From: JBJGXI01 sp045635475
Lineage (GTDB): Bacteria; Bacillota; Bacilli; Bacillales; Amphibacillaceae
NCBI RefSeq assembly: GCF_045635475.1
Contig: NZ_JBJGXI010000026.1
Coordinates: forward strand, 10,185 to 74,184
DNA: 64,000 bases
Direction: 5' to 3'
The first letter of the stretch is position 1; every line of letters begins with the position of its first letter. A model generated the notes under the pieces. That model did not search any database. It saw only the letters and a list, made by a program, of their open reading frames with translations, and was not told the DNA's origin. Below, one piece after another: positions 44,354-53,562 of this stretch. A program made the position numbers and the translations under genes.

Positions 44354-44392
44354 TTAGGGTGGTTTTCTGTTAAACACCTTTAATGAAGCGTA

Positions 44393-44498
44393 GTCCCTAC
44401 ACTTTGACTCCTGCGGGACTAGCGGCGTAAGTGAGACCCCGGAGCGCGAAGGCGCGAGGAGGCTCACTAGCCCCCCGCGGAAAGCAAAGTGTAGGGAC
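44393..44498. repeat. GC-rich palindromic element, locus 2, module 2
   Basis: 106 bases with perfect 14-base arms GTCCCTACACTTTG (44393-44406) and CAAAGTGTAGGGAC (44485-44498). The 78-base core is nearly the same as at 25867-25944 (ACTCCTGCGGGA, GTGAGACCCC, GCGCGAGGAGG, CTCACTAGCCCC). Both loci also share flanks containing GTCGTAGTA on the left and GACGCATATTAG on the right. Nothing else is seen between 44016 and 44625. Confidence 0.85.
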
Positions 44499-44625
44499 GG
44501 AGCGTGCACATGTAAGAGCAGTGATCAGCTTTGCACTATGACGCATATTAGCTATATTGTGCAATAGCCAACAATTTATATATTTAAATAAATTTAAAGC
44601 AAACGCACCCAACCCAATAACACAA

Positions 44626-44655
44626 TAAAGAGCCCTTCCGAAGAAGAGCTCTTTA
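44626..44655. terminator. Terminator behind the glycoside hydrolase-like gene
   Basis: TAAAGAGC/GCTCTTTA stem with a 14-base loop; five bases from the stop. Confidence 0.6.
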
Positions 44656-44659
44656 TCAA

Positions 44660-45871
44660 TTATGGTGTATAATCAACATTTTCGGAATACTTATTACTTG
44701 CGTTCCAAATGAGAAATTCATTAATGCCATTCTCATTTAGCGCCTTTATTTGAGCTTCAACTTCTGCTTTATCATACTGTGTTGCTGCTCCACTATAAAG
44801 CCATGGAGCTTCAAAATCTTGAATCCAAGGTCGTGAAGTCGGTGGATCCTCTAATGCTCCTAGAACTTCGTTTTCAACTTTAGCATATTCTGTAATTAAC
44901 CGATACGGTTCTTTATCAGGAAAATCAATACCAAAGTACGATGTCCAATGACTCGGATAAATCATTGATGAAATAACATCAACGTTTGAAGATATTTTCG
45001 AGAAATTTTGACCTATTCCAGGTGTTTCAGTTATTGTCGCAGCATATCCAAATATGTCAACAGCAACGTCAACGTCGTAATATTCTAATTCCTGTTTAGC
45101 ATATGCAACAAAGTCAGTAACTGCTTGAACACGAAGTTTAATATCATTGAGATCTGATCCTTCATAGTCACCAAGATCATAGGTAAGTTCCTTATCTCTT
45201 CGTTCAAATCCTTCTGGGAAACGAACATAATCAAATTGGATCTCTTGAAAGCCCATTTCAGCTGCCATTTTAGCAATGCCTACATTATATTCCCAAACTT
45301 CCTTTTTAAAAGGACTTACGAATGAATCGCCTTTATTATTCGTCCAAACCTTGCCATTGTCTAAGAAAGACCATTCAGGATGCTTCTTTGCTAACAATGT
45401 GTCTTTAAATACAACAACACGCGCAATTGGATAAATTCCTTTTTCCTCTAGTGTCCTCATTAATTTCTCAGGATCATGAATATACCTTTGAGCTATATCT
45501 GCATATGGTGAGTTCTCGTCAGGGATAAAGGTTAGGTTCCCATGATCCTCTTTAATATCAATCACCATCGCATTTAGATCTGTTGAGTCAACAAGGTTTA
45601 ACAATCCTTCAAATCTGTTCACACTAGTTGTTGGGCCGGTTACATAAATACCTCGGACAGCATCTGGATATTCAAATGTGTAACCAGAATCAAACGTATA
45701 ACGCTTAATTTTGTTTGGAAGCTTGTACATTTCTAAATTTATCTCTCTGAGCTCGTGCTTTGCCATTACTTTCTGTTCTGTTTCTTCTTCTGCGCTAACA
45801 CTCGGAATAAATGTTAACATTAACAAAATAGTAATAATCAAGGTAATGAATGGTTGTCTTGTTGTCCTCAT
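44660..45871 (-). CDS. Secreted putative glycoside hydrolase (DUF4015/PF13200 family)
   Basis: 403 residues. Signal peptide to about residue 27 (ITILLMLTFIPSVSAEEE), then a TIM-barrel-like domain: RGIYVTGPTTSVNRFEGLLNLVDSTDLNAMVIDIKEDHG, YPIARVVVFKDTLLAKKHPEW, FQEIQFDYVRFPEG and DIFGYAAT. FDYVRFP with the preceding Asp/Glu residues is the family hallmark. It presumably acts on an extracellular polysaccharide; the substrate is unknown. GGGAG lies 11 bases before ATG. Monocistronic, downstream of the opp operon but with its own signals. Confidence 0.85.
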   Translation of the reverse strand: MRTTRQPFITLIITILLMLTFIPSVSAEEETEQKVMAKHELREINLEMYKLPNKIKRYTFDSGYTFEYPDAVRGIYVTGPTTSVNRFEGLLNLVDSTDLNAMVIDIKEDHGNLTFIPDENSPYADIAQRYIHDPEKLMRTLEEKGIYPIARVVVFKDTLLAKKHPEWSFLDNGKVWTNNKGDSFVSPFKKEVWEYNVGIAKMAAEMGFQEIQFDYVRFPEGFERRDKELTYDLGDYEGSDLNDIKLRVQAVTDFVAYAKQELEYYDVDVAVDIFGYAATITETPGIGQNFSKISSNVDVISSMIYPSHWTSYFGIDFPDKEPYRLITEYAKVENEVLGALEDPPTSRPWIQDFEAPWLYSGAATQYDKAEVEAQIKALNENGINEFLIWNASNKYSENVDYTP

Positions 45872-46102
45872 TGCGAATCAAACTCCCGTTATTTATATTA
45901 TATACATACTTTATTATAAAAGAAGTATTTGCATGAATGGAAGGAAAACTTTCAACTTTTTCAAAATAGTTTAAATTCAGGAAATTCCTAATTCTTTTTT
46001 TTTGGCAATTTCCAGTCGCAAATAATTGGATTCCATCCCCATACAATAGGCAAACAGCCGCAAAATACTGTGTATGCAAGTTTCAAAATTGACTGCATTA
46101 AA

Positions 46103-46140
46103 GAAAAAGCTAGCCCTATCCAAAGACTAGGGCTAAAAAA
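46103..46140 (-). terminator. Terminator of the opp operon
   Basis: Minus strand TAGCCCTA/TAGGGCTA stem with a 9-base loop, then GCTTTTTC. Confidence 0.75.
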
Positions 46141-46155
46141 GACGATCATTCAATT

Positions 46156-47091
46156 TTATTTTTCCTCTATTTCTTTTTTATATGCTTCGAATTCTTTTGT
46201 CGTACATAAAACCCAGTGTTTAGGACGAATTTCTCTAAATACCGGTTCTTCACTTTGATCATGCTCACTTGGATCATACGTAATACGTGTTCGATTACGC
46301 TCATAATCTGGATCTGGTAATGGAATAGCTGATAAAAGTGACTTTGTATAAGGATGTAATGGGTACTTATAAAGCTCATCACTATCCGCAAGTTCAACCA
46401 TTTTACCAAAATACATTACGCCAATACGGTCACTAATGTATTTAACCATAGATAAATCATGGGCAATAAACAAATATGTGTATCCATGCTTGTTTTGTAG
46501 CTCCTTCAATAAGTTAACTACTTGTGCTTGAATCGATACATCTAATGCAGAAATTGGCTCATCGGCAATAATAAAATCAGGATTTACTGCAAGTGCGCGC
46601 GCAATTCCAATTCTTTGACGTTGGCCACCACTAAATTCGTGCGGGTATCGATTTGCGTGTTCTTTATTTAATCCGACCGTTTCAAGAAGTTCTTCTACTC
46701 TTGCTTTACGTTCTTTATCATTAGCAGTTAAATTATGCACATCAAGACCTTCTGCAATGATATCCATAACGGTCATCCTTGGATTTAATGATGAATATGG
46801 ATCTTGGAAAATCATTTGCATTTTTTGGTTAAATTTTTTAAGTTCAGCTTTTGATTTTTGGCCGTGCACATCTTCGCCTTTAAACTTTACTTGTCCATCT
46901 GTCGCATCGTAAAGACGAATAATACTGCGACCAGTTGTTGATTTACCACAACCAGACTCTCCAACTAATCCAAAAGTTTCGCCTTGATATATATCGAAGG
47001 TGATGCCATCTACTGCTTTTACGACACTGTGTCTGCCAGTCCTAAAATGCTGTTTAAGATTGGAGACTTCTAATAATTTTTCCTGACCCAT
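46156..47091 (-). CDS. oppF: Oligopeptide ABC transporter ATPase OppF
   Basis: 311 residues. Walker A GESGCGKST near residue 43, signature SGGQRQRIGIARAL, Walker B DFIIADEPISALD, H-loop AHDL, and the C-terminal oligopeptide-transporter domain (YPLHPYTKSLLSAIPLPDP). One of two ATPases energising peptide import. Its start overlaps the oppD stop by one base. Peptide uptake by Opp also carries signalling peptides for sporulation and competence in bacilli. Confidence 0.95.
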   Translation of the reverse strand: MGQEKLLEVSNLKQHFRTGRHSVVKAVDGITFDIYQGETFGLVGESGCGKSTTGRSIIRLYDATDGQVKFKGEDVHGQKSKAELKKFNQKMQMIFQDPYSSLNPRMTVMDIIAEGLDVHNLTANDKERKARVEELLETVGLNKEHANRYPHEFSGGQRQRIGIARALAVNPDFIIADEPISALDVSIQAQVVNLLKELQNKHGYTYLFIAHDLSMVKYISDRIGVMYFGKMVELADSDELYKYPLHPYTKSLLSAIPLPDPDYERNRTRITYDPSEHDQSEEPVFREIRPKHWVLCTTKEFEAYKKEIEEK

Positions 47092-48155
47092 TATTTTTCA
47101 GCCTCCCCATCGTTGGATGCAACACCCATGCTAGCAAATCCTTTCATCCGTTTTTTAACGGCTTCAGGTGGTTCTACTTTTGGTGCATATTCATGTAGCA
47201 GCCATGTAGCTGCATAATGCGTGTCAGAAACCTTAAACATTGGAGGTTCCATCTCATGATCGATTTCTAATGCAAATTCGTTTCTTGGTGCAAAAGCATC
47301 ACCTTTTGGTGGATTAAGCATGTCAGGCGGCGATCCTGGGATAGCGATTAAGCTTTCTTCTTCACTATCAAGTGTTGGCATTGAACCTAATAATCCCCAC
47401 GTATATGGGTGTTTAGGATTATAGAATATTTCATCTACAGTACCAATTTCAACGATTTTACCACCGTACATAACAGCCACGCGGTCAGCTACGTTAGCAA
47501 CTACACCAAGATCGTGCGTGATAAATATAATCGATGAATCCGTTTTTTTCTGTATATCTTTCATTAATTCAAGAATTTGTGCCTGAATTGTAACATCCAA
47601 CGCAGTAGTCGGTTCATCAGCAATTAATACTTTAGGATTACATGCTAGAGCGATTGCGATTACAACACGTTGACGCTGTCCACCTGAAAATTGGTGTGGG
47701 TATTGATTAATTCGTTCTTTTGGATTTGGAATTCCTACTAACTCTAGCAACTCGATCGTTCTCTCTTTTGCTTTTGAACGATTCATGTTTTGGTGTTTAA
47801 TAAGTCCTTCCATTACCTGTGTACCAATTTTCATCGTTGGATTCAGTGAAGTCATCGGATCTTGAAATATTGTTGATATATCCTTACCACGTATTTGTTG
47901 CATTTGTTTTTCTTTTAGTTTTACGAGATCTTTTCCTTCTAAGAGAATTTCTCCCTCTTTTATCGTTCCTGGAGGTGAAGGGATTAATCGCGCAATAGCT
48001 CTTGTTGTCACGGATTTACCAGATCCTGATTCCCCAACGATGGCAAGTGTTTCCCCTTTTTTCAGATCAAAGGAAACGCCTCGAACTGCCTTTACTTCTC
48101 CTCCATGGGTATCGAAGGAAACATGCAAGTTTTTTACTTCTAATATGTTTTCCAT
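47091..48155 (-). CDS. oppD: Oligopeptide ABC transporter ATPase OppD
   Basis: 354 residues. Walker A GESGSGKSV near residue 39, signature SGGQRQRVVIAIAL, Walker B KVLIADEPTTALD, THDLGVV, and the C-terminal domain KHPYTWGLLGSMPTLD with the expected cysteine-free GDAFAPRNEFAL region in place of the usual C-rich segment. Pairs with OppF. The gap to oppC is 15 bases. Confidence 0.95.
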   Translation of the reverse strand: MENILEVKNLHVSFDTHGGEVKAVRGVSFDLKKGETLAIVGESGSGKSVTTRAIARLIPSPPGTIKEGEILLEGKDLVKLKEKQMQQIRGKDISTIFQDPMTSLNPTMKIGTQVMEGLIKHQNMNRSKAKERTIELLELVGIPNPKERINQYPHQFSGGQRQRVVIAIALACNPKVLIADEPTTALDVTIQAQILELMKDIQKKTDSSIIFITHDLGVVANVADRVAVMYGGKIVEIGTVDEIFYNPKHPYTWGLLGSMPTLDSEEESLIAIPGSPPDMLNPPKGDAFAPRNEFALEIDHEMEPPMFKVSDTHYAATWLLHEYAPKVEPPEAVKKRMKGFASMGVASNDGEAEK

Positions 48156-48170
48156 CTTTTCACCTACCTC

Positions 48171-49316
48171 CTATTCACGCATCTTCGGATCTAATGCATC
48201 TCGAAGACCATCAGCTAATATATTGAATCCAATCATAATTAACGCAATAACAATTGCAGGGAATATCATAATGTGTGGATTTATTTGTAGTGATTTAAAT
48301 CCATCATTAATTAATGTACCTAATGAAGCATCTGGTGATTGAAGACCTAAACCGATAAAGCTTAGGAAAGCTTCAAAAAATATTGCAGACGGAATCGTAA
48401 ACATCGTATTGATTATAATTACGCCTAATGCATTAGGAATAAGATGTTTCGTCAAAATTCGTGAATTAGATGAACCAAGAGTACGTGATGCTAACACAAA
48501 CTCCTGATTTTTCAATTTCAGAATTTGTCCTCGAACAATCCGAGCCATGCCTGTCCAACCAGTAATCGTTAACGCAATGATAATAGAAACAATACCTGGT
48601 TCCAAAATCATAATCATTAAGATAACTACGACTAGATTCGGAATACCAACTAGAATTTCTATAATTCGCATCATCACATTGTCAACACGTCCACCGTAAT
48701 AACCAGATATACCACCATAAGCAACACCAACGAGCATATCAATGGCTGCAGCCACTAACGCAATTAATAATGAAATCTGCGTACCAATCCACACGCGTGT
48801 AAACAAGTCTCGGCCAAGGGTATCTGTACCAAACCAATAATAGACGTCCTGTGCATCCTTATCTTCATAAATGTGATATCTTGCTAACACCTTAGCAGGT
48901 TCACCGTCAGAACCATCACTTTTCACATCAAAAGTAAGGAATTCATCATCTTGTTGTGAAAATCGAGGAAGCGCAAGTTCTTTTGCCGCTTCTACAGTAT
49001 CTGCTTCCAAAACTTCTGTTTTCGTACCATTAAATGGAAGCCAATAAACATTTTCTAACCCTTGTATACGTGCAGGAAAACGAGAATGACCTAAATCTTG
49101 ATCATTTAATCCATATTCATTAAAGTGTGGGCCAGCCAATGAAAGAAAACCTATTAGGATTAGCGTCACGATACCAAAAATCGCTCCAGCATTTTTTCTT
49201 AAACGGATCCAAGCATCTTGCCAGTAGGACAAGCTTGGTCTTGAGATCTTTTCACTTGTATCTTCTTCTCTATTTGCAGGGACAAATAAATCTTTACTTA
49301 GCTTTTCTTTATCCAT
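48171..49316 (-). CDS. oppC: Oligopeptide ABC transporter permease OppC, with long external insert
   Basis: 381 residues against about 305 in B. subtilis OppC. After TM1 (residues 43-63) comes an external segment of roughly 100 residues (FNEYGLNDQDLGHSRFPARI...DAQDVYYWFGTDTLGRDLF) before the usual GTDTLGRD entry; the following five TM helices and the EAA loop (ASRTLGSSNSRILTKHLIPNAL) are normal. The insert probably contacts OppA or the substrate. It overlaps oppB by one base. Confidence 0.93.
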   Translation of the reverse strand: MDKEKLSKDLFVPANREEDTSEKISRPSLSYWQDAWIRLRKNAGAIFGIVTLILIGFLSLAGPHFNEYGLNDQDLGHSRFPARIQGLENVYWLPFNGTKTEVLEADTVEAAKELALPRFSQQDDEFLTFDVKSDGSDGEPAKVLARYHIYEDKDAQDVYYWFGTDTLGRDLFTRVWIGTQISLLIALVAAAIDMLVGVAYGGISGYYGGRVDNVMMRIIEILVGIPNLVVVILMIMILEPGIVSIIIALTITGWTGMARIVRGQILKLKNQEFVLASRTLGSSNSRILTKHLIPNALGVIIINTMFTIPSAIFFEAFLSFIGLGLQSPDASLGTLINDGFKSLQINPHIMIFPAIVIALIMIGFNILADGLRDALDPKMRE

Positions 49317-50248
49317 TACTTTTTACCTCCTGCCAGTCGAATTCTCGGGTCAATAATACCGTATAGTAAGTCGACAATCAGTATGATCAGAATGAAGAAG
49401 AAGGCGAAAAACAATGTTGTACCCATGATCATGGCAAAATCATCTGTCGTGACAGACCGTACGAACTGCTCTCCAATTCCAGGGATAAGGAATATTTGTT
49501 CAATTACAAGCGTACCTGTCATTAAACTAACAGCCATCGGTCCCATAACAGTTACTAAAGGAATTAATGCATTTCGTAGTCCATGTTTGAATAGTATACC
49601 GAAACTATTTAAACCCTTTGCTCTTGCTGTAACGATATAATCTGATCCTAACACTTCAATCATTTCTGTACGCATAAATCTTGCTGCTATCCCTATAGGG
49701 AAAATTGCTAGTGAAATGGTAGGCATGATTGCTTCTTGGAATGTACCCCACCTTGCAACTGGTAGCCATCCTAATTTTACACCTACATAATATTGTAATA
49801 ACCCCGCAAATATAAATGACGGAATCGAAATTCCTAATACAGATACTATGTTTGAAGAATAATCGACCCACGTATTATTTTTCAAAGCAGCCACGATTCC
49901 CAATAGCATACCGATTAGTGTACCTATTATTAAAGCGTAAAACCCTAATTCTGCAGAAACAGGTATTCTACTTAGCAGAATGTCTGTTACTGGTTGATTT
50001 TTCAATTGGAAAGAGACACCTAAGTCCCCTTGCACCAAATTACCAAGATATCTAAAGTATTGAACTGGTAACGGGTCATTTAATCCATACTTATCTAAGA
50101 TGAGTTCTCTTTGTTCAGCAGTTACTTTCTGCTCCGATGATAAAGGCGACCCAGGAAGCATCTTCATGAGGAAAAATGAAAAAGAGGCTATCAAAAATAA
50201 AGTAAGAATCATATAACCAAGTCGTTGCGATATATATTTCACCATCAT
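49316..50248 (-). CDS. oppB: Oligopeptide ABC transporter permease OppB
   Basis: 310 residues, six TM helices. N-terminal MVKYISQRLGYMILTLFLIASFSFFLMKMLPGSP, conserved DPLPVQYFRYLGNLVQGDLG, and EAA loop TARAKGLNSFGILFKHGLRNALIP. AGGAGGGG lies just before a run of possible starts (ATG ATG GTG). Forms the channel with OppC. Separated from oppA by 148 bases that contain a hairpin. Confidence 0.95.
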   Translation of the reverse strand: MMVKYISQRLGYMILTLFLIASFSFFLMKMLPGSPLSSEQKVTAEQRELILDKYGLNDPLPVQYFRYLGNLVQGDLGVSFQLKNQPVTDILLSRIPVSAELGFYALIIGTLIGMLLGIVAALKNNTWVDYSSNIVSVLGISIPSFIFAGLLQYYVGVKLGWLPVARWGTFQEAIMPTISLAIFPIGIAARFMRTEMIEVLGSDYIVTARAKGLNSFGILFKHGLRNALIPLVTVMGPMAVSLMTGTLVIEQIFLIPGIGEQFVRSVTTDDFAMIMGTTLFFAFFFILIILIVDLLYGIIDPRIRLAGGKK

Positions 50249-50322
50249 TTACCCCTCCTATTCTAAATTGTTAATGACTACTTTGGAAATGTTCAAATTA
50301 TTCTAAAATTATGTTTAAATGG

Positions 50323-50360
50323 AAAAAGAGAGTATATGCCACAATGGCAGTACACTCTCC
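50323..50360 (-). terminator. Intercistronic hairpin between oppA and oppB
   Basis: Minus strand GGAGAGTGTACTGCCA, loop TTG, TGGCATATACTCTC, then TTTTTCC. A strong hairpin in mid-operon probably gives partial termination and more OppA than membrane components, as in other opp operons. Confidence 0.7.
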
Positions 50361-50396
50361 TTCCCAAGAGAAATCTCGTTAATCTGTGAGAATTAA

Positions 50397-52109
50397 TTAC
50401 TCAATATGAGCCCACTTGTATGAGAAGTCTGCTCCCATTGGGTTAAACACAACACCTTCAACGCCTGGTCTCCATAGATATGCACGAGAACGTTGGTACA
50501 ATGGAACGATAGCTGCATCTTCCATCATTACTTGTTCAGCTTCTAAGAAGTTTTCAAAACGTTCAACTGGCTCTGTTAATAATTCGTTATTAGCTTCAGC
50601 AATTAATGAATCATACTCTTCGTTGTTGTAGTTCATAGTCATGTATGGGCTTGTAGAAGTCCACATTTCTAACCATGTGTTTGGATCTAAATAGTCAGGA
50701 CCCCAACCAGAGTTTTGAATATCATACTTACTTGCTTCATCTCTTGCAATACGTTCTTCAAATGGTACAGATACAACATTTACAGTTAAACCTTCAAGGT
50801 TTTCCTCTAATTGGTGTTTAATGTAAGCATCCATTTCTACTGCAACTTCACTATCTCCACCTAGGTATTCAAGTTCGATTGAATCAACACCTAGCTCTTC
50901 AAGACCAGTTGCCCAAAATTCTTTAGCTGACTCTTTATCTTCAACAATTAAATCACCGTTAAGTTCACGGAAATCTTCGCTAGTTTCTGGGTGAGCACTA
51001 AAGTTTTGTGGTACTGCACCAGTAGAAACTACAGAACCGTTAGCAAGAATTACGTCTACAAGGTCTTGCTTGTTAATAGACATAGCTAGTGCTTTACGGA
51101 TATTTAGGTTAGCAAGGAATTCGTTACCTTGGTTAAGTTTCAAGTAGAATAGTGTTGGTTCAGGCAATGTTACGAAATCTTCAGTACCTCTATATTGTTC
51201 TACATATTCAGCGGTTAGTGAAGCACGGTCAACAGCATCTGTTTCATACAAGTTAACTCCAGTACCTGTTTCTTTATTTACAACAAATGTAAGTTCTTCA
51301 AGTGTTACAGTTTCTGCATCCCAGTAATCAGGGTTTTTAACAAGTTTCCACTCATCAGGATTTTCTCCTGTTGGATTCCAATCTTGAAGTAAGAATGGAC
51401 CGTTGTATATTAAGTTATCAGAACTTAATGCATAGTCATCACCTTGTGCAGTAACAAACTCTTCGTTAAGTGGTAAGAATGTACCGAAAGTTAATAGTCC
51501 ATAGAAATATGGAACTGGTTTAGCAAGCGTAATTACTAATTCAGTATCACTAGTAGCTTCTACTCCTAAATCTTCTACTGGTACGTCTCCATTATTTACT
51601 TTTTCAGCATTTGCAATTACACCATTCATCATGAACGGACCGTATTCAGAACCTGTATCAGGATCAACAGCACGTCTCCAAGCAAATACGAAATCGTGAG
51701 CTGTTACAGGAGTACCGTTAGACCAAACTGCATCGTCACGAAGTTGGATTGTCCAAGTAAGACCATCTTCACTTACTTCTGGTTCGCCAGCAGCCATACC
51801 AGGAGTTGGGCTTGCATTTTCATCTAAACGATAAAGGCCTTCCATTGATTCTCCTAAGTATTGGAACGCAACTGCATCAGTAGCGTGTGAAGAATCCATC
51901 GTAGGAATTTGAGAAGCTTCCATCAAGTTAAGAACTTGTTCAGGAGCTTCTTCAGCCGGTTCTTCGTTATTGCCTTCTCCGTTGTCTGCAGGTGTTTCAG
52001 TATCATTATTTTCTGGTTCTTCTTCCGTTGTTTCTCCACCAGAACATGCTACTAATACTGCACTTAGAAATAAAGCTAGTACTAATAATAACCAATTTTT
52101 GTTTCTCAT
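50397..52109 (-). CDS. oppA: Oligopeptide-binding lipoprotein OppA
   Basis: 570 residues. Lipoprotein signal with lipobox LVAC-SGGE (Cys22), then a Glu/Asn-rich linker, and the SBP_bac_5 fold (ASQIPTMDSSHATDAVAFQYLGESMEGLYRLDE; TWTIQLRDDAVWSNGTPVTAHDFVFAWRRAVDP; IRKALAMSINKQDLVD). Captures extracellular peptides for OppBCDF. GGGGAGGTC precedes ATG. First gene of oppABCDF. The acidic linker is typical of salt-tolerant Bacillaceae. Confidence 0.95.
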   Translation of the reverse strand: MRNKNWLLLVLALFLSAVLVACSGGETTEEEPENNDTETPADNGEGNNEEPAEEAPEQVLNLMEASQIPTMDSSHATDAVAFQYLGESMEGLYRLDENASPTPGMAAGEPEVSEDGLTWTIQLRDDAVWSNGTPVTAHDFVFAWRRAVDPDTGSEYGPFMMNGVIANAEKVNNGDVPVEDLGVEATSDTELVITLAKPVPYFYGLLTFGTFLPLNEEFVTAQGDDYALSSDNLIYNGPFLLQDWNPTGENPDEWKLVKNPDYWDAETVTLEELTFVVNKETGTGVNLYETDAVDRASLTAEYVEQYRGTEDFVTLPEPTLFYLKLNQGNEFLANLNIRKALAMSINKQDLVDVILANGSVVSTGAVPQNFSAHPETSEDFRELNGDLIVEDKESAKEFWATGLEELGVDSIELEYLGGDSEVAVEMDAYIKHQLEENLEGLTVNVVSVPFEERIARDEASKYDIQNSGWGPDYLDPNTWLEMWTSTSPYMTMNYNNEEYDSLIAEANNELLTEPVERFENFLEAEQVMMEDAAIVPLYQRSRAYLWRPGVEGVVFNPMGADFSYKWAHIE

Positions 52110-52551
52110 GTAGCAGATGACCTCCCCAAATTTTCTAAATATTTTGCAGATGTTTTATCCACAAATTGAATTATACAAGTTTTCTCACAATTTTGCATCC
52201 CTTTTTTTTCATAAAAAATTGGAAATCCGCATAAACATTAGGCTAGTTTGTCAAATATAGTACTTTATACCCATTAAAAATTCAGTGAAAATTATCATTC
52301 TATGTCACATTTCTTCCCATTAGCACCACTTCTTACATGAAGTTTTAAAAATTTTATAGTAAACCCTACTTTATTTTCATTTACACAACCAAATGCAATT
52401 TTGCAAACTTCATAATGCAATATTCTATTTCAAATCACCTCGAATCAATATTAAGATATAGTTCAATGTGCCAATACGTATGATTTTCTTTATGATTAAC
52501 CCTATTGTGCTATAATACTTCATATATTATTCAAAGGTAGGTCATGAAATA
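52110..52551. other. oppA / DUF3899 divergent promoter region
   Basis: AT-rich intergenic DNA with no ORF. On the minus strand a TATAAT (complement at 52170-52175) lies about 60 bases from the oppA start; on the plus strand a TGCTATAATAC extended -10 lies near 52507, about 40 bases before the DUF3899 start. No riboswitch or long repeat is recognised. Confidence 0.45.
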
Positions 52552-52920
52552 GTGATACAAGTAAAGAACTACAAATGGATTGGATTAATCATCAACGGAT
52601 CATTGTCACTAGTATTGTTCATTCTTTTTGCTGATGAACATAATTTGCACCATTATATTAATGTACTTTTTTATATTAGCTTCTTCTATTTAATGTTATG
52701 GTTGCTGTCGTTTATTTTAAAAGGGCGATTTTTTGATGGAATTGTCTATGGTTTTAGAAGGTTCGGTGCAAGAGTAGTAAAAAAGGATCTATTAGATGAA
52801 TGGGCCGATAAAACATTACCCTCTGAAAGAATTTCAACAAACTATCTATCCTTTATTTTTTTTCAAGGAATAGTGCTTACAACTGTCATGATTGTATTGT
52901 TACTGATTTTCTATATGTAA
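52552..52920 (+). CDS. DUF3899 small membrane protein
   Basis: 122 residues. GTG start. Three hydrophobic segments: residues 9-26, 35-56 and 100-120, with an amphipathic basic stretch (FRRFGARVVKKDLLDEWADKTLPSERIS) between the second and third. It matches DUF3899 as I remember it; the function is unknown. Members are often found beside opp and trpS in Bacillaceae, which fits the T-box just downstream. Confidence 0.65.
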   Translation: MIQVKNYKWIGLIINGSLSLVLFILFADEHNLHHYINVLFYISFFYLMLWLLSFILKGRFFDGIVYGFRRFGARVVKKDLLDEWADKTLPSERISTNYLSFIFFQGIVLTTVMIVLLLIFYM

Positions 52921-52994
52921 TATCTTGCAAACGACATGTATTTTATATATAATCCAATCAACAACTTAAAATGAAGTGATGAAAAAGTATAGTA

Positions 52995-53170
52995 CACTTT
53001 CCCTCTGTATTAAAGCGAGTCTGTGATTGGTGTAAACAGACAACAAGGAAATGCTGGAATTGGAACTTTTGAGCTTGTACCTTTTGTACCGTATTCAGGC
53101 GTTAACTGAAGTTATAGCAATAAGTGATCTCTTCGTTTGAAGAGATAATTAGGGTGGCACCGCGGGGCAT
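52995..53170 (+). promoter_or_regulatory. Orphan T-box leader, Trp specifier
   Basis: Plus-strand T-box RNA. Stem I distal part GTCTGTGATTGGTGTAAACA followed by GAC (53019-53041), specifier region GGAAT-TGG-AACTTTTGAGC with candidate codon TGG (Trp) at 53061-53063, a stem ATCTCTTC/GAAGAGAT (53127-53146), and the T-box AGGGTGGCACCGCGG at 53151-53165. The normal terminator (complement of the T-box side plus T run) is missing after 53166, and no aminoacyl-tRNA synthetase or tryptophan gene follows. In B. subtilis trpS adjoins opp, so this is probably the abandoned trpS leader. Confidence 0.85.
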
Positions 53171-53260
53171 GTGTCACGAAACCACTAAACATTTCAATTA
53201 AAGAGGATAATCTAGAATACATTATTATAGAATATACAATGAGAAGCGGGTAAATAAAAC

Positions 53261-53287
53261 TAAGTAGTTCAGTTTTGGAGTACAAAA
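53261..53287. repeat. Left copy of 27-bp inverted repeat flanking cadDC
   Basis: Identical to the reverse complement of 54758-54784 over all 27 bases (begins TAAGTAGTTCAGTTTTGGAG). Sequence just outside (ACAATGAGA, AGCGGG) is also partly shared. May be IS or MITE ends. Confidence 0.85.
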
Positions 53288-53556
53288 AGTAAAGATATAA
53301 ACCTAAATGAGTATCAAATTGCAACTGAATTTGATTTGATTGGTAAGATATCAGAGGATTCAAAACAAATTTCCTACGGACTTTGGCATATTATCTAACT
53401 GAATTACTAATAAAAAGGTTTTGACTCCTGCCCAAAGATTAGGGATTACAGACAAGCAATTTGATTGGAAAGCTATAATCTATTTCAAATTACAAGAAGA
53501 GCTTGGAGTAATTCCAAGCTCTTTTGCTATATCTTCACTGTTCTTTTTATACTAAC
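53288..53556 (+). pseudogene. Decayed coding remnants, second one transposase-C-terminus-like
   Basis: Two short open stretches. The first (53288-53395) reads INLNEYQIATEFDLIGKISE and ends GLWHII-stop. The second (53403-53555) reads KKVLTPAQRLGITDKQFDWK, a pattern like the C-terminal end of DDE transposases (TPAxRLGLT...). Neither has a start or ribosome site. They suggest a broken insertion sequence inside the inverted repeats; the family cannot be named from so little. Confidence 0.35.
53498..53525. terminator. Terminator of cadCD
   Basis: AGAGCTTGGA/TTCCAAGCTCT stem with a short loop and T or A runs on each side, about 40 bases past the cadD stop. Confidence 0.75.
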
Positions 53557-53562
53557 ACCCTG

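Noticed and set aside
44147..44612. Two minus-strand ORFs of about 70 residues
   Set aside because: They lie inside the second composite palindrome and follow its repeat structure, not a gene.
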